From assembly GCF_013294115.1 (NCBI RefSeq), contig NZ_JABSNP010000010.1, forward strand, positions 124,001-188,000: a DNA stretch of 64,000 bases. The letters run 5' to 3'. Position numbers and translations under genes: made by a program. The stretch comes from Hymenobacter caeli (GTDB lineage Bacteria > Bacteroidota > Bacteroidia > Cytophagales > Hymenobacteraceae). Shown piece by piece: positions 24,379 to 32,827 of the stretch (position 1 is the stretch's first letter; the number at the start of each line of letters is the position of its first letter). The notes under the pieces were generated by a model. That model did no database searches and was not told the origin of the DNA. It saw nothing but the letters and a program-made list of their open reading frames with translations.

Positions 24379-25074
24379 ATGCCCCGGCCCCAGCTCATTG
24401 CCTTCGACGCCGACGACACGCTCTGGCCCAACCAGCCGCACTTCGACCGCGTGGAAGCCCAGCTGGCGGAAATCCTGGCCCGGTGCGGCGCGGCCGACGC
24501 CATCGGGGCCCGGCTCTACGCGGTGCAGCGCGCCAACATGCACCTGTTCGGCTACGGCGCCAAATCGCTGATGCTGACCATGATCGAAACGGCTATCCAG
24601 CTCACCAACGGGGCCGTGACGGGCCGCGAAATCCAGCTGCTGCTCGACCTGGGCAAGCGCCTGCTCGACTTCCCCATCGAGCCGCTGCCCGGCGTGGTGG
24701 AAGTATTGGGCGAGCTGCGGCGGCGCGGCGAGCGGCTGATGGTGCTCACCAAGGGCGACCTGTTCGACCAGGAAAGCAAGCTGGCGCGCTCGGGCCTGGG
24801 CGATTTTTTCGACCACGTGGAGATTGTGAGCGAGAAGGACGAGGCCACCTACCGGCGCATCCTGGCGCGGCACGGCGTGGCCCCGGCCAATTTCCTGATG
24901 ATTGGCAACTCGCTCAAGTCGGATATTTTGCCGGTGCTGGCCCTGGGGGCCCCCGCCATCCACGTGCCCTACCACACCACCTGGATCCACGAGGAAGTGC
25001 CCGCCGAGCGCCTGGCCGGCCTCAACTTCCACCGCGTCGAGGAGTTGGTGGACGTGCTGGCCTATTTGGACTAA
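24379..25074 (+). CDS. HAD-family hydrolase
   Basis: The 231-residue protein has HAD motif I FDADDTLW (nucleophile Asp10, acid Asp12), motif II in MVLTKGD, a lysine in the EKDEATYRRIL region, and motif IV MIGNSLKSDI. An alpha-helical cap (about 17-90) lies between motifs I and II, so this is a C1-cap phosphatase similar to the GphB/YjjG group. The substrate is unknown. The ATG at 24379 is used rather than the in-frame TTG six bases earlier. It is transcribed opposite to the ABC transporter genes on both sides. Confidence 0.87.
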   Translation: MPRPQLIAFDADDTLWPNQPHFDRVEAQLAEILARCGAADAIGARLYAVQRANMHLFGYGAKSLMLTMIETAIQLTNGAVTGREIQLLLDLGKRLLDFPIEPLPGVVEVLGELRRRGERLMVLTKGDLFDQESKLARSGLGDFFDHVEIVSEKDEATYRRILARHGVAPANFLMIGNSLKSDILPVLALGAPAIHVPYHTTWIHEEVPAERLAGLNFHRVEELVDVLAYLD

Positions 25075-25110
25075 GGGCGCGTTCTGGATTTTCTAAGAAA
25101 AGAAACCAGA

Positions 25111-25222
25111 ACGTCATGCTCATCTGGCGTCCGCGCAGCCGAAGCATCTCTCCCGCAGCAGTAAATAATTACTTGCGCGGGAGAGATGCTTCGGCTGCGC
25201 GGACGCCAGATGAGCATGACGT
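25111..25222. repeat. Dispersed palindromic element, copy 2 (46-bp perfect arms)
   Basis: Arms 25111-25156 and 25177-25222 are perfect reverse complements with a 20-base AT-rich loop. The outer ends read ACGTCATGCT and AGCATGACGT, and the shared core is GCGCAGCCGAAGCATCTCT. A perfect 46-bp stem implies recent origin or correction between the arms. It lies between the HAD gene and the ABC ATPase stop. Confidence 0.9.
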
Positions 25223-25254
25223 GCTTTTAAACCCCCACCCGACCCCGGCCCGAA

Positions 25255-26226
25255 CTACCCCAGCGCCCGCCCGAAGGCGGCCAGCAGCTGCCCCAGCGTG
25301 AGGGGCTGCGGGGCCCCGGCGATGCAGAGGTGGCCGGTGCCGGTGTCGCCCAGCAGCGCCACGGCGGCCTGCACGCTGGCGGTGGGGGGCAGCGTGGGGG
25401 CCCCGGCGGGCGCCGCCGGGCCGTCAAATTCTACGAAGGGCAGCACCTCGGCCAGCGTGGTCACGCGCATTTGCAGGGCCAGGCGCTCGGCCTGGAAGAA
25501 GCTGCGCACGAAGTCGTTGGCCGGGTGCTGCAATAATTCGCGCGGGGGCCCCAGCTGCTGGATTTTGCCATTGTTCAGCAGCATGATGCGGTCGGCCAGC
25601 TCGAAGGCCTCGGTCACGTCGTGGGTCACGAGCACCACGGTTTTGCGGCGCAGCTCGTCCAGCTCGCGGAAGTCGCGGCGCACGGCGGCGCGGGTGAGGG
25701 GGTCGAGGGCCCCGAAGGGCTCGTCGAGCAGCACCACGGGCGGGTCGGCGGCCAGGGCGCGGGCCAGGCCCACGCGCTGCTGCTGCCCGCCCGAGAGCTG
25801 CGCCGGCAGCATCCCGGCGAAGCGGGCCGCGGGCAGGTGCAGGCGCTCGAGCAGCGCGGTGGTGCGGGCGGTGGTTTCGGCGGGCGGGCGGCCCAGCAGC
25901 CCGGGCACCACGCCCACGTTCTGGGCCACGGTGTAGTGCGGCAGCAGCCCCACCTGCTGGATGACGTAGCCGATGCCGCGCCGCAGGGCCTCGGGGCCCT
26001 GCTGGCGCACGTCGCGCCCGTTGATTTCGATGGTGCCGCCGTCGGGCTCGATGAGGCGGTTGAGGGTTTTGAGGAGCGTGGTTTTGCCGCAGCCGCTGGG
26101 GCCCAGCAGCACCAGCGTTTCGCCGGCCGCCACCTCAAAGCTCAGGTCATCGACCACCGCCTGGGCCCCGTAGCGCTTGGTGAGGTGGGCAACGCGGATG
26201 ACGGGCAGGGGCTGGGTAGCGGGCAT
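25255..26226 (-). CDS. Osmoprotectant ABC transporter ATP-binding protein
   Basis: The 323-residue ATPase has Walker A GPSGCGKTT, VIQQVGLLPHYTV around the Q-loop, signature LSGGQQQRVGLARAL, Walker B PVVLLDEPFGALD and switch His VTHD. The sequence is OpuCA/ProV-like. The C-terminal 100 residues contain one CBS-like unit, where OpuCA usually has two, so the ionic-strength sensor may be reduced. It pairs with the permease fusion at 21866-23437, from which it is separated by the CAT-like and HAD genes. Start at ATG 26226. Confidence 0.9.
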   Translation of the reverse strand: MPATQPLPVIRVAHLTKRYGAQAVVDDLSFEVAAGETLVLLGPSGCGKTTLLKTLNRLIEPDGGTIEINGRDVRQQGPEALRRGIGYVIQQVGLLPHYTVAQNVGVVPGLLGRPPAETTARTTALLERLHLPAARFAGMLPAQLSGGQQQRVGLARALAADPPVVLLDEPFGALDPLTRAAVRRDFRELDELRRKTVVLVTHDVTEAFELADRIMLLNNGKIQQLGPPRELLQHPANDFVRSFFQAERLALQMRVTTLAEVLPFVEFDGPAAPAGAPTLPPTASVQAAVALLGDTGTGHLCIAGAPQPLTLGQLLAAFGRALG

Positions 26227-26325
26227 GAAAGAATTGAACGGCGGCGGCCAAAGTACGTTAGAACGGTTCCAGCGGCCCAGCGAACGGTTTCGGTGGCCCA
26301 GCGAAGGGGATATTTGCAAAGCCTG

Positions 26326-26356
26326 CTGAGCATGACGTTCAGCGCGACGTTCTGGA
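26326..26356. repeat. Degenerate half copy of the palindromic element
   Basis: GAGCATGACGTTCAGCGCGACGTTCTGGATTTC-like sequence repeats the end of copy 2 (AGCATGACGT) and the CGTTCTGGATTT found just before copy 2 at 25080. The matching arm is missing, so this looks like a decayed remnant. Confidence 0.45.
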
Positions 26357-26425
26357 TTTCCTTACCTATCTATCCTATCCTAATTTAGGCCCGTTTCCAA
26401 CTTTTTCCACCGCACACTTTCCCTC

Positions 26426-27412
26426 ATGCACCAGCGCACCCTCGGCAAAACCGGCTTTTCCGTCTCTGAAATTGGCCTCGGTACCTGGCAGGTGGGCGGC
26501 AAGTGGGGCGAGCCCTTCAACGCCGCCACCGCCGACGCCATCCTGAACGCGGCGGCCGACGCCAGCGTCAACTTCATCGACACGGCCGACGTGTACGGCG
26601 ACGGGGCCAGCGAGGCCGCCGTGGGCCGCCTGGTGCGGGCCCGGTCCGAGCGTATCTTCGTGGCCACCAAGTGCGGCCGCCGCCTCCAGCCCCACACCAA
26701 CGCCGCCTACCAGCCCGCCGCCCTGCGCGGCTTCGTGGAGGACAGCCTGCGCAACCTGGGCCTCGACACGCTCGACCTGGTGCAGCTGCACTGCCCGCCC
26801 ACCGACGTGTTCTACCGCCCCGAAATTTTCGAGCTGTTCGATAAGCTGCGCGAAGAAGGCAAAGTGCAAAACCTGGGCGTGAGCGTGGAGCGCGTGGAAG
26901 AAGGCCTCAAGGCCCTGGAATACCCCAACGTGGCTGCGCTGCAAGTTATCTTCAATATGTTCCGCCAGCGCCCGGCCGAGCTGCTTTTTAAGGAAGCGAA
27001 GCGCCGCGACGTGGGCCTCATCGTGCGGGTGCCGCTGGCCAGCGGCCTGCTCACGGGCAAGTTCGGGCCCCGGACGCAGTTCGGCCCCGACGACCACCGC
27101 CACTTCAACCGCGACGGCGCGGCCTTCGACAAGGGCGAAACCTTCGCCGGCGTGGACTACGCCACCGGCCTGGCCGCCGTGGACGAGCTAAAGGCCGTGT
27201 TTCCCGGCCCCGGGGCCCTGGCCGCCGCGGCCCTGCGCTGGGTGCTGATGTTCGACGCCGTGAGCTGCGTAATTCCGGGGGCCTCGCGCCCCGAGCAGCT
27301 CACCAGCAACCTGCACGCGGCCGACCTGCCGGCCCTCACGGCGGAGCAGATGGCGGCCGTGCGGGGCGTGTACGAGCGCCGCATCCGGCCGCTGGTGCAC
27401 CAGCTGTGGTAG
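26426..27412 (+). CDS. Aldo/keto reductase
   Basis: The 328-residue (alpha/beta)8 oxidoreductase carries the AKR tetrad: Asp52 and Tyr57 in NFIDTADVYGDG, Lys82 in VATKCGRR and His122 in VQLHCPP. The late IPGASRPEQLTSNL segment is the NADP(H) phosphate-binding loop. It probably reduces an aldehyde or ketone with NADPH; the substrate is not predictable. It starts at an ATG matching the family N-terminus (HQRTLGKTGFSVSEIGLGTW). It stands alone with an inverted repeat array following its stop. Confidence 0.92.
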   Translation: MHQRTLGKTGFSVSEIGLGTWQVGGKWGEPFNAATADAILNAAADASVNFIDTADVYGDGASEAAVGRLVRARSERIFVATKCGRRLQPHTNAAYQPAALRGFVEDSLRNLGLDTLDLVQLHCPPTDVFYRPEIFELFDKLREEGKVQNLGVSVERVEEGLKALEYPNVAALQVIFNMFRQRPAELLFKEAKRRDVGLIVRVPLASGLLTGKFGPRTQFGPDDHRHFNRDGAAFDKGETFAGVDYATGLAAVDELKAVFPGPGALAAAALRWVLMFDAVSCVIPGASRPEQLTSNLHAADLPALTAEQMAAVRGVYERRIRPLVHQLW

Positions 27413-27429
27413 GCTTTGAGGAAGTTTTT

Positions 27430-27511
27430 AATTAAAAATTATGCATTAAAAATTCAAAATGAAGCGGCTACTCCCCGGCCACTTTTAATTTTTAATGCAT
27501 AATTTTTAATT
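27430..27511. repeat. Inverted 7-base-period array, AATTAAA word
   Basis: The left arm 27430-27454 and right arm 27487-27511 are perfect 25-base reverse complements. Each is built from AATTAAA/AATTATG-like units with period 7. The 32-base loop is GC-rich. Confidence 0.88.
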
Positions 27512-27572
27512 ATTCCCTGCGTTGCCCCGGCAGCCCAAACGGCCCGCGTCGCCCATCCGCGCCATCTTTGCC

Positions 27573-27580
27573 TACTTTTG
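27573..27580 (+). promoter_or_regulatory. -7 promoter box TACTTTTG for the TPR operon
   Basis: Exact TAnnTTTG match 47 bases upstream of the ATG at 27628. It probably drives the TPR gene and the outer membrane protein gene behind it. Confidence 0.7.
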
Positions 27581-27627
27581 GGGCCTCCCCGGGCCGCGTG
27601 CGGCCCTTCTCACGCTACTTTTTTTCG

Positions 27628-30600
27628 ATGAAGCTATTCCCCCGGCTGGTGCTGGCCGCCACGCTCGCCGCCGCGGCCCCGGCCGCCGCCCTGGCCCAGC
27701 AAACCCAGGTGTTTGCCAGCGACGAGCGGTTTTTTCAGGAAGGGCTGGAGTTGTTCGACCGCCAACAGTACGGGGCCGCCCAGCAGGCGTTCCGGCAGTA
27801 CCTGGCCGTGGAGCCCCGGCGCACCGGCCGCCAGGAGCCCGTGGCCCGCGACCGCACCGCCGACGCCGAGTACTACGACGCCGTGGCGGGCCTCTACCTG
27901 CTGCACCCCGACGCCGAAGGCCTCGTCCTGGCCTTCGTGGCCCAGCACCCGGCCCACCCGCAGGCCGCCGTGGCCTACTTCGAGCTGGGCAAGTTCTATT
28001 TCGACCAGCAGCAATACCCGCAGGCCATCACCTACCTCCAGAAGGTGGCCCCCGCCAACCTCAGCGATGCGCAGCGGGCCGAGTCGGACTTTAAGCTGGC
28101 TTACAGCGAGTTTCAGCAGAAAGACTACGCCCAGGCCCGCCTGCTGTTCGACCGTACCAAGCAGGTGCCGGGCCCCTACCGCTACGCCAGCGCCTACTAC
28201 GCCGGCTACTTGGCCTACCGCGCCAACGACTACGCCGCCGCCCGCGCCGACCTGGCCGTGGCCGAGCAGAACGACGGGTACAAGGCCGTGGTGCCGGCCA
28301 TCATGACCCAAATTTACTACAAGGAAGGCAACTACGACGGCCTCATCGCCTACGCCGCGCCCCGCCTGCGCCAGGAGCCGCCGCCCCAGAACGCCGACGA
28401 AATCCAGCTCTTGGTGGGCGACGCCTACTACCAAAAGGAGGACTACCAGCAAGCCACCGGCTACTACAACCAGTACGCGGCCGTCCACAAAAACAAGGTG
28501 GAGCCAGCTTTGCAATACAAAATCGGCTTCGCCAACTACAAGATGGGCGACTACAAAAGCGCCATCGCCAACCTGCGCGCCGTGGCCACCCGCCGCGACA
28601 CGCTGGGCCAGAACGCCGCTTACCACCTGGGCCTGAGCTACCTGCAAGCCGGCCAGAAGCCCCAGGCCGTCACCGCCTTTGAGGCCGCCCGCCAGGGCCC
28701 CGTGCAAAAGGACGTGGCCGAAAACGCTACCCTCAAGCTCGCCCAGGTGCAGGCCGAGCTGGGCAACCAGCCCGAGGTGGTGGCCGTGCTCAAGGACTTC
28801 CGCCGCAAGTACCCCCGCTCGCGCAACCTGGCCACGGCCGACGACCTGCTCAGCGAAGGCTTCCTGGCCTCCAACGACTACGCCCAGGCCATCGCCTACC
28901 TCGAAGGCCTCGACGACCGGGGCCCCAAGCTGAACGCCACCTACCAGCGCGTGACCTACGCCCAGGCCGCTACGCTGTACAACGCCGGGCAGTACGACCC
29001 GGCCCTGGCGCTGCTCGATAAGTCGCTGAAATACCCGTCGGACGATGCGCTGCGGGCCGCGGCGCAGGTGCTGAAGGGCGAAATCTACAGCGTGGGCCAG
29101 CGCTACCCCGAGGCCGCCACGGCCTACGCCGCCGCCGCCCGCACCGTGCGCCAGGGCGGCGTGTCGCCCGAGGAAGTAGCCTTCGAGCAGCGGGCCCGCT
29201 ACGGCCTGGGCTACGCTTATTACAACACGAAGCAGTACGGCCCGGCCCGGCCCCAGTTCCAGGCCTACCTGGCGGCCGACGACGCCAGCAACACCCGCGA
29301 CGCCAACTACTACGACGCCACCCTGCGCCTGGCCGACCTGAGCTACGTGGCCAAAAGCTACCAGCCGGCCCTGGCCGGCTACGACAAGGTAATTCAGGCC
29401 AACGCCGCCGATAAAGACTACGCCTATTACCAAAAGGGCGTGACCCTGGGGCAGATGGGCCGCCGCGCCGAGGCCGACCAGACCCTGGCCGCCCTGTTGC
29501 GCACCAGCCCCAACTCGCGCTACGCCGAGCAAGCCGCCTACCAGCAGGCCCAGCTGGCCTTCGAGGCTGGCGACTACCAGCCGGCGGTGGACGGCTTCAC
29601 GAAGCTCATCAGCGGCCGGCCCAACAGCCCGCTGGTGCCGCAGGCCCTCCAAAAACGCGGCGTGGCCTACGCCAACCTGCAAAAACAGGACGCCGCCGTG
29701 GCCGACTTCCGGCGCGTGCTCACCGATTTTCCGCGCTCGGAGGCGGCCGGCCAGGCCATTTACAGCTTGCAGGAAAGTTTGACCGCCCAGGGCAAGACGG
29801 AGGATTTCGACCAGGCCCTGGCCGCTTTCAAGGCCCAGAACCCCGGCAGCAAGGCCACCGAGAGCGTGGAGCTGGAGGCGGCCAAGTCGCTGTACCTGGC
29901 CGAGAAGTACCCCCAGGCCATCCAGCGCCTGGAAAGCTACCTCCAGCAGTACCCCGATAACGCATTGGGGGCCGACGCCCGCTACTACCTGGCCGACTCG
30001 TACCTGAAAACCGGCAACAAAACCGAGGCCCTGCCCCGCCTGCGGGCCGTGGTGAGCGAGAACAAGAGCGAGTTCGTGAACCGGGCCCTGGGCCGCGCCG
30101 CCGACCTCGACCTCGAAACCAAAAACTACCCCGAGGCCATCCAGTACTATACCCAGCTGCGCACGGCCAGCCCCAACCGCCGCGAAGTGGCCAACGCCAC
30201 CCTGGGCCTGCTGAAGGCCGAGTACGAGAGCGGCGACGACGCCGCTACCCGCCGCGTGGCCGAGGAGCTGCGGGCCCAGGCCGGCGCCACCGCCAGCGCC
30301 ACCAACACGGCCCTGCTCTACCTGGGCAAGGCCAGCTACCGGGCCGGCAGCCTCGACCAGGCGGCCCCCGAGCTGGCCGCCGCCGTGGCCGCCGCCCCCA
30401 ACGACGCGCTCGGGGCCGAGGCCAACTACCTGCTGGCCGACACCCAGTTCAAGCAGAAAAACTACGACCAGGCCCTGAAAACGGCCCTGCGCAACAACTC
30501 CGACTTCGGCAACTTCGCGCTGTGGCAGGGCCGGGCCTTCCTGCTGGTGGCCGACGTGTACGCCGCCCAGGGCGACAACTTCCAGGCCCGCGGCACGCTC

Positions 30601-30930
30601 AACTCCATCGTCGACAACAAATTTCCGGTGGCCGAAATTGTGGCCGCCGCCCGCGAGCGGCTGAAAACCCTCGGCCCCGACGAGGCCGAAACGCCCGCCG
30701 CGCCCACGAAATCCACCCCGGCCAAAGCGGCCAAAGCCACGCCCGTCAAGCCGGCTTCGGCCCCGGTCAGGGGCGCTACTGCAACGCCCCGTGCCCAGCC
30801 GCCCCTGCGCAGCGGCTTGCAACCGGCCGGCACGCCCCCCGCTACGGCCCCGGCCGATACCTTGCAACCGGCGGCTCCGACGGCCCGCCCGGCCACCGCC
30901 CCGGCCGCCGACAGCACCAAGCAGCGCTAA
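27628..30930 (+). CDS. Long periplasmic TPR protein
   Basis: The 1100-residue protein has a signal peptide (LVLAATLAAAAPAAALAQ). It is then almost entirely TPR-like repeats from about residue 30 to 1010, with recurrent patterns such as A..YF.LG..YF....YPQAI.YL..V and YYLADSYLKTGNKTEALPRL. The last 80 residues are a Pro/Ala/Thr/Lys-rich low-complexity tail, possibly a spacer or cell-wall contact. It probably acts as a scaffold in the periplasm or at the outer membrane. The downstream barrel gene begins 25 bases later, so the two products likely work together. Start at ATG 27628, next to the signal peptide. Confidence 0.88.
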   Translation: MKLFPRLVLAATLAAAAPAAALAQQTQVFASDERFFQEGLELFDRQQYGAAQQAFRQYLAVEPRRTGRQEPVARDRTADAEYYDAVAGLYLLHPDAEGLVLAFVAQHPAHPQAAVAYFELGKFYFDQQQYPQAITYLQKVAPANLSDAQRAESDFKLAYSEFQQKDYAQARLLFDRTKQVPGPYRYASAYYAGYLAYRANDYAAARADLAVAEQNDGYKAVVPAIMTQIYYKEGNYDGLIAYAAPRLRQEPPPQNADEIQLLVGDAYYQKEDYQQATGYYNQYAAVHKNKVEPALQYKIGFANYKMGDYKSAIANLRAVATRRDTLGQNAAYHLGLSYLQAGQKPQAVTAFEAARQGPVQKDVAENATLKLAQVQAELGNQPEVVAVLKDFRRKYPRSRNLATADDLLSEGFLASNDYAQAIAYLEGLDDRGPKLNATYQRVTYAQAATLYNAGQYDPALALLDKSLKYPSDDALRAAAQVLKGEIYSVGQRYPEAATAYAAAARTVRQGGVSPEEVAFEQRARYGLGYAYYNTKQYGPARPQFQAYLAADDASNTRDANYYDATLRLADLSYVAKSYQPALAGYDKVIQANAADKDYAYYQKGVTLGQMGRRAEADQTLAALLRTSPNSRYAEQAAYQQAQLAFEAGDYQPAVDGFTKLISGRPNSPLVPQALQKRGVAYANLQKQDAAVADFRRVLTDFPRSEAAGQAIYSLQESLTAQGKTEDFDQALAAFKAQNPGSKATESVELEAAKSLYLAEKYPQAIQRLESYLQQYPDNALGADARYYLADSYLKTGNKTEALPRLRAVVSENKSEFVNRALGRAADLDLETKNYPEAIQYYTQLRTASPNRREVANATLGLLKAEYESGDDAATRRVAEELRAQAGATASATNTALLYLGKASYRAGSLDQAAPELAAAVAAAPNDALGAEANYLLADTQFKQKNYDQALKTALRNNSDFGNFALWQGRAFLLVADVYAAQGDNFQARGTLNSIVDNKFPVAEIVAAARERLKTLGPDEAETPAAPTKSTPAKAAKATPVKPASAPVRGATATPRAQPPLRSGLQPAGTPPATAPADTLQPAAPTARPATAPAADSTKQR

Positions 30931-30955
30931 GCGCGGCCGTTGATATTTTTTGCTT

Positions 30956-32701
30956 ATGAATCTGTTAATGAAGCATTTTTCAGTCCGTGGTTTAAGCCAG
31001 CGTTTAGGTGCGCCGCTGGTGGGCGCGGCGGTGTTGGCGGCCGTGGCCGGGGCCCTGCCCGCGGCGGCGCAGGCCCAGCCCGCCAAGCCGCGCAAGGGCG
31101 GCACCATTCAGGAAGCCGAGATTGAGATTGTGAAGGACCGCGTGAACGAACTGGGCACGGCCACCCGCAACTTCGACAAAATCGCGGTGCCCGCCCCGCC
31201 CAAGTCGACGCGGGCCGCGACCTACACTTACCCCGATTTCCGGCTGCCGCCCGACCGCCTTGTGCCCTCGGTGCGGGTGCTCACCATCAAGCAGGAAGAG
31301 CTGACGCCGCTCTACGGCAACTTCCTCAAGGCCGGCATCGGCAACTACGGCACCTTTTACGGCCGCGCCTACCTGCACAGCGCCCGCAGCGCCGACCACA
31401 GCTACGGCCTCGACCTCAAGCACGTGAACTCGCTGAACGGGCCCGTGGACGGCAAAAACTCGGGCGTGTCGCAAACCAGCGCGGCCCTCACCGGCGAGCT
31501 GTACAAGGGCAACGCGGCCTTCGGCGGGGCCCTCGACGTGAGCCGCGAGCGCTACAACTTCTACGGCTACACGGGCCCGGCCGCCTCGCCGCTGCCGCTG
31601 CCCACCCCCGACGCCGGCGACATTAAACAGGTGTTTACGCGGGTGGGGGCCCGGGCCTACGCCCGCAACCAGGCCCCCGGCGCGGCCTTGCAGTACGAGG
31701 TGGGCGTGGGCTACAAGTACTGGAAGGACAACTACACGGCCACCGAGAGCAACGTGCTGCTCAACGCCCGGCTCGGCTACGCCCTGAGCACCACCAGCCG
31801 CTTCGGGCTGAACGCCGACGCCTCGTTCATCACCGACCAGGACTCGCTGAGCCGCACGCGCAACTTCGTGCAGGCCACCCCGGCCTACGAGTTCACGGCG
31901 GGGCCCCTGGCCGTGTCGCTGGGCCTCACGCTGGGCTACTCGTCCGATGCGCTCAACGGCGTGAGCCGCGGGGCCGTGTACCCGGCCCTGCGCGCCACCT
32001 ACGCCGTGGTGCCCGACCAGTTCAGCGTGTACGGCGGCTTCGGCGGGGCCATCCAGCGCGTGACGCGCAACGACCTCACGGCCGAAAACCCCTGGCTGAA
32101 CCGCAACGTGTTCGTGGCCGACAGCCGCCGGGGCCCCACGGGCTACCTGGGCTTCACGTCGGCCCCCGCCCGCGGCCTGGAGCTGAACGGGCGCTTCACC
32201 GTCGGCACCGACAAAAACCTGTATTTCTACCTCAACGACCCCCTGCACCAGGACAAGTTCAACTTGGTGTACGACGACCGGGCCACCTTCAACGCCAACG
32301 TGCACGGCGAGGCGCTGTACTCGGCCGGCGACAAGCTCCGCCTCGGGGCCCGGGCCGACTACAACTACTACGGCACCCACGCGCTGGCCCAGCCCTTTGG
32401 CCGGCCCGAGTTCCAGGCCACCGTGTTCGGCACTTACAACGCGTCAGACAAGCTGCTGCTGGGCGTGGAAACCTACTTTTACTCGGCCAACTACGGCATC
32501 AGCTACGCCAACGGCCTCGCCGATTTCTACCGCGCCACCACCCCCATCTACGACCTCAACCTGCGCGCCGACTACCGCATTACGTCAAATTTATCCATCT
32601 TTGCGATGGGTAACAACCTGGCCAACCGCCAATACCAGCAGTTTTACCGCTACCCCGTCAAGGGCATCAACGTGCTGGGCGGCGCGACTTATGCTTTTTG
32701 A
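30956..32701 (+). CDS. Outer membrane beta-barrel protein (TonB-receptor-like)
   Basis: The 581-residue protein has a signal peptide ending AAAQAQ and a short periplasmic segment. A barrel follows, with many alternating aromatic strands (YGTFYGRAYLHSARSADHSYGLDLKH, LQYEVGVGYKYWKDNY) and the C-terminal strand GINVLGGATYAF ending in Phe. It lacks a plug domain and TonB box that I can recognise, so it is more likely a barrel partner of the TPR protein than a complete TonB-dependent transporter. ATG 30956 is used; ATG 30968 is an alternative. Confidence 0.8.
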   Translation: MNLLMKHFSVRGLSQRLGAPLVGAAVLAAVAGALPAAAQAQPAKPRKGGTIQEAEIEIVKDRVNELGTATRNFDKIAVPAPPKSTRAATYTYPDFRLPPDRLVPSVRVLTIKQEELTPLYGNFLKAGIGNYGTFYGRAYLHSARSADHSYGLDLKHVNSLNGPVDGKNSGVSQTSAALTGELYKGNAAFGGALDVSRERYNFYGYTGPAASPLPLPTPDAGDIKQVFTRVGARAYARNQAPGAALQYEVGVGYKYWKDNYTATESNVLLNARLGYALSTTSRFGLNADASFITDQDSLSRTRNFVQATPAYEFTAGPLAVSLGLTLGYSSDALNGVSRGAVYPALRATYAVVPDQFSVYGGFGGAIQRVTRNDLTAENPWLNRNVFVADSRRGPTGYLGFTSAPARGLELNGRFTVGTDKNLYFYLNDPLHQDKFNLVYDDRATFNANVHGEALYSAGDKLRLGARADYNYYGTHALAQPFGRPEFQATVFGTYNASDKLLLGVETYFYSANYGISYANGLADFYRATTPIYDLNLRADYRITSNLSIFAMGNNLANRQYQQFYRYPVKGINVLGGATYAF

Positions 32702-32705
32702 TGGC

Positions 32706-32816
32706 TTAATTGCTGTTTGTTAAATTTTTGATTGTTAAGGAGTTGCTTATTGCATCGGGTTATTCCAGTAATAAATAAACCAGAACGGCCAACAATTTAA
32801 CCACCAACAATTCAAC
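32706..32816. repeat. Degenerate inverted array, AACAATT word
   Basis: The left part has TTAATTG, TTTGTTAA and GATTGTTAA, and the right part has AACAATTTAACC and CAACAATTCAAC, in opposite orientation with 7-8-base spacing. It ends 11 bases before the ATG of the SPOR protein. It is more decayed than the other arrays. Confidence 0.5.
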
Positions 32817-32827
32817 ACTACAGTCCC

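Noticed and set aside
27634..31107. 1157-codon minus-strand open frame under the TPR gene
   Set aside because: It mirrors the repeated codons of the TPR protein; composition is Gly/Val/Leu/His-rich with no signal or domain. The plus-strand TPR protein is clearly the coding one.
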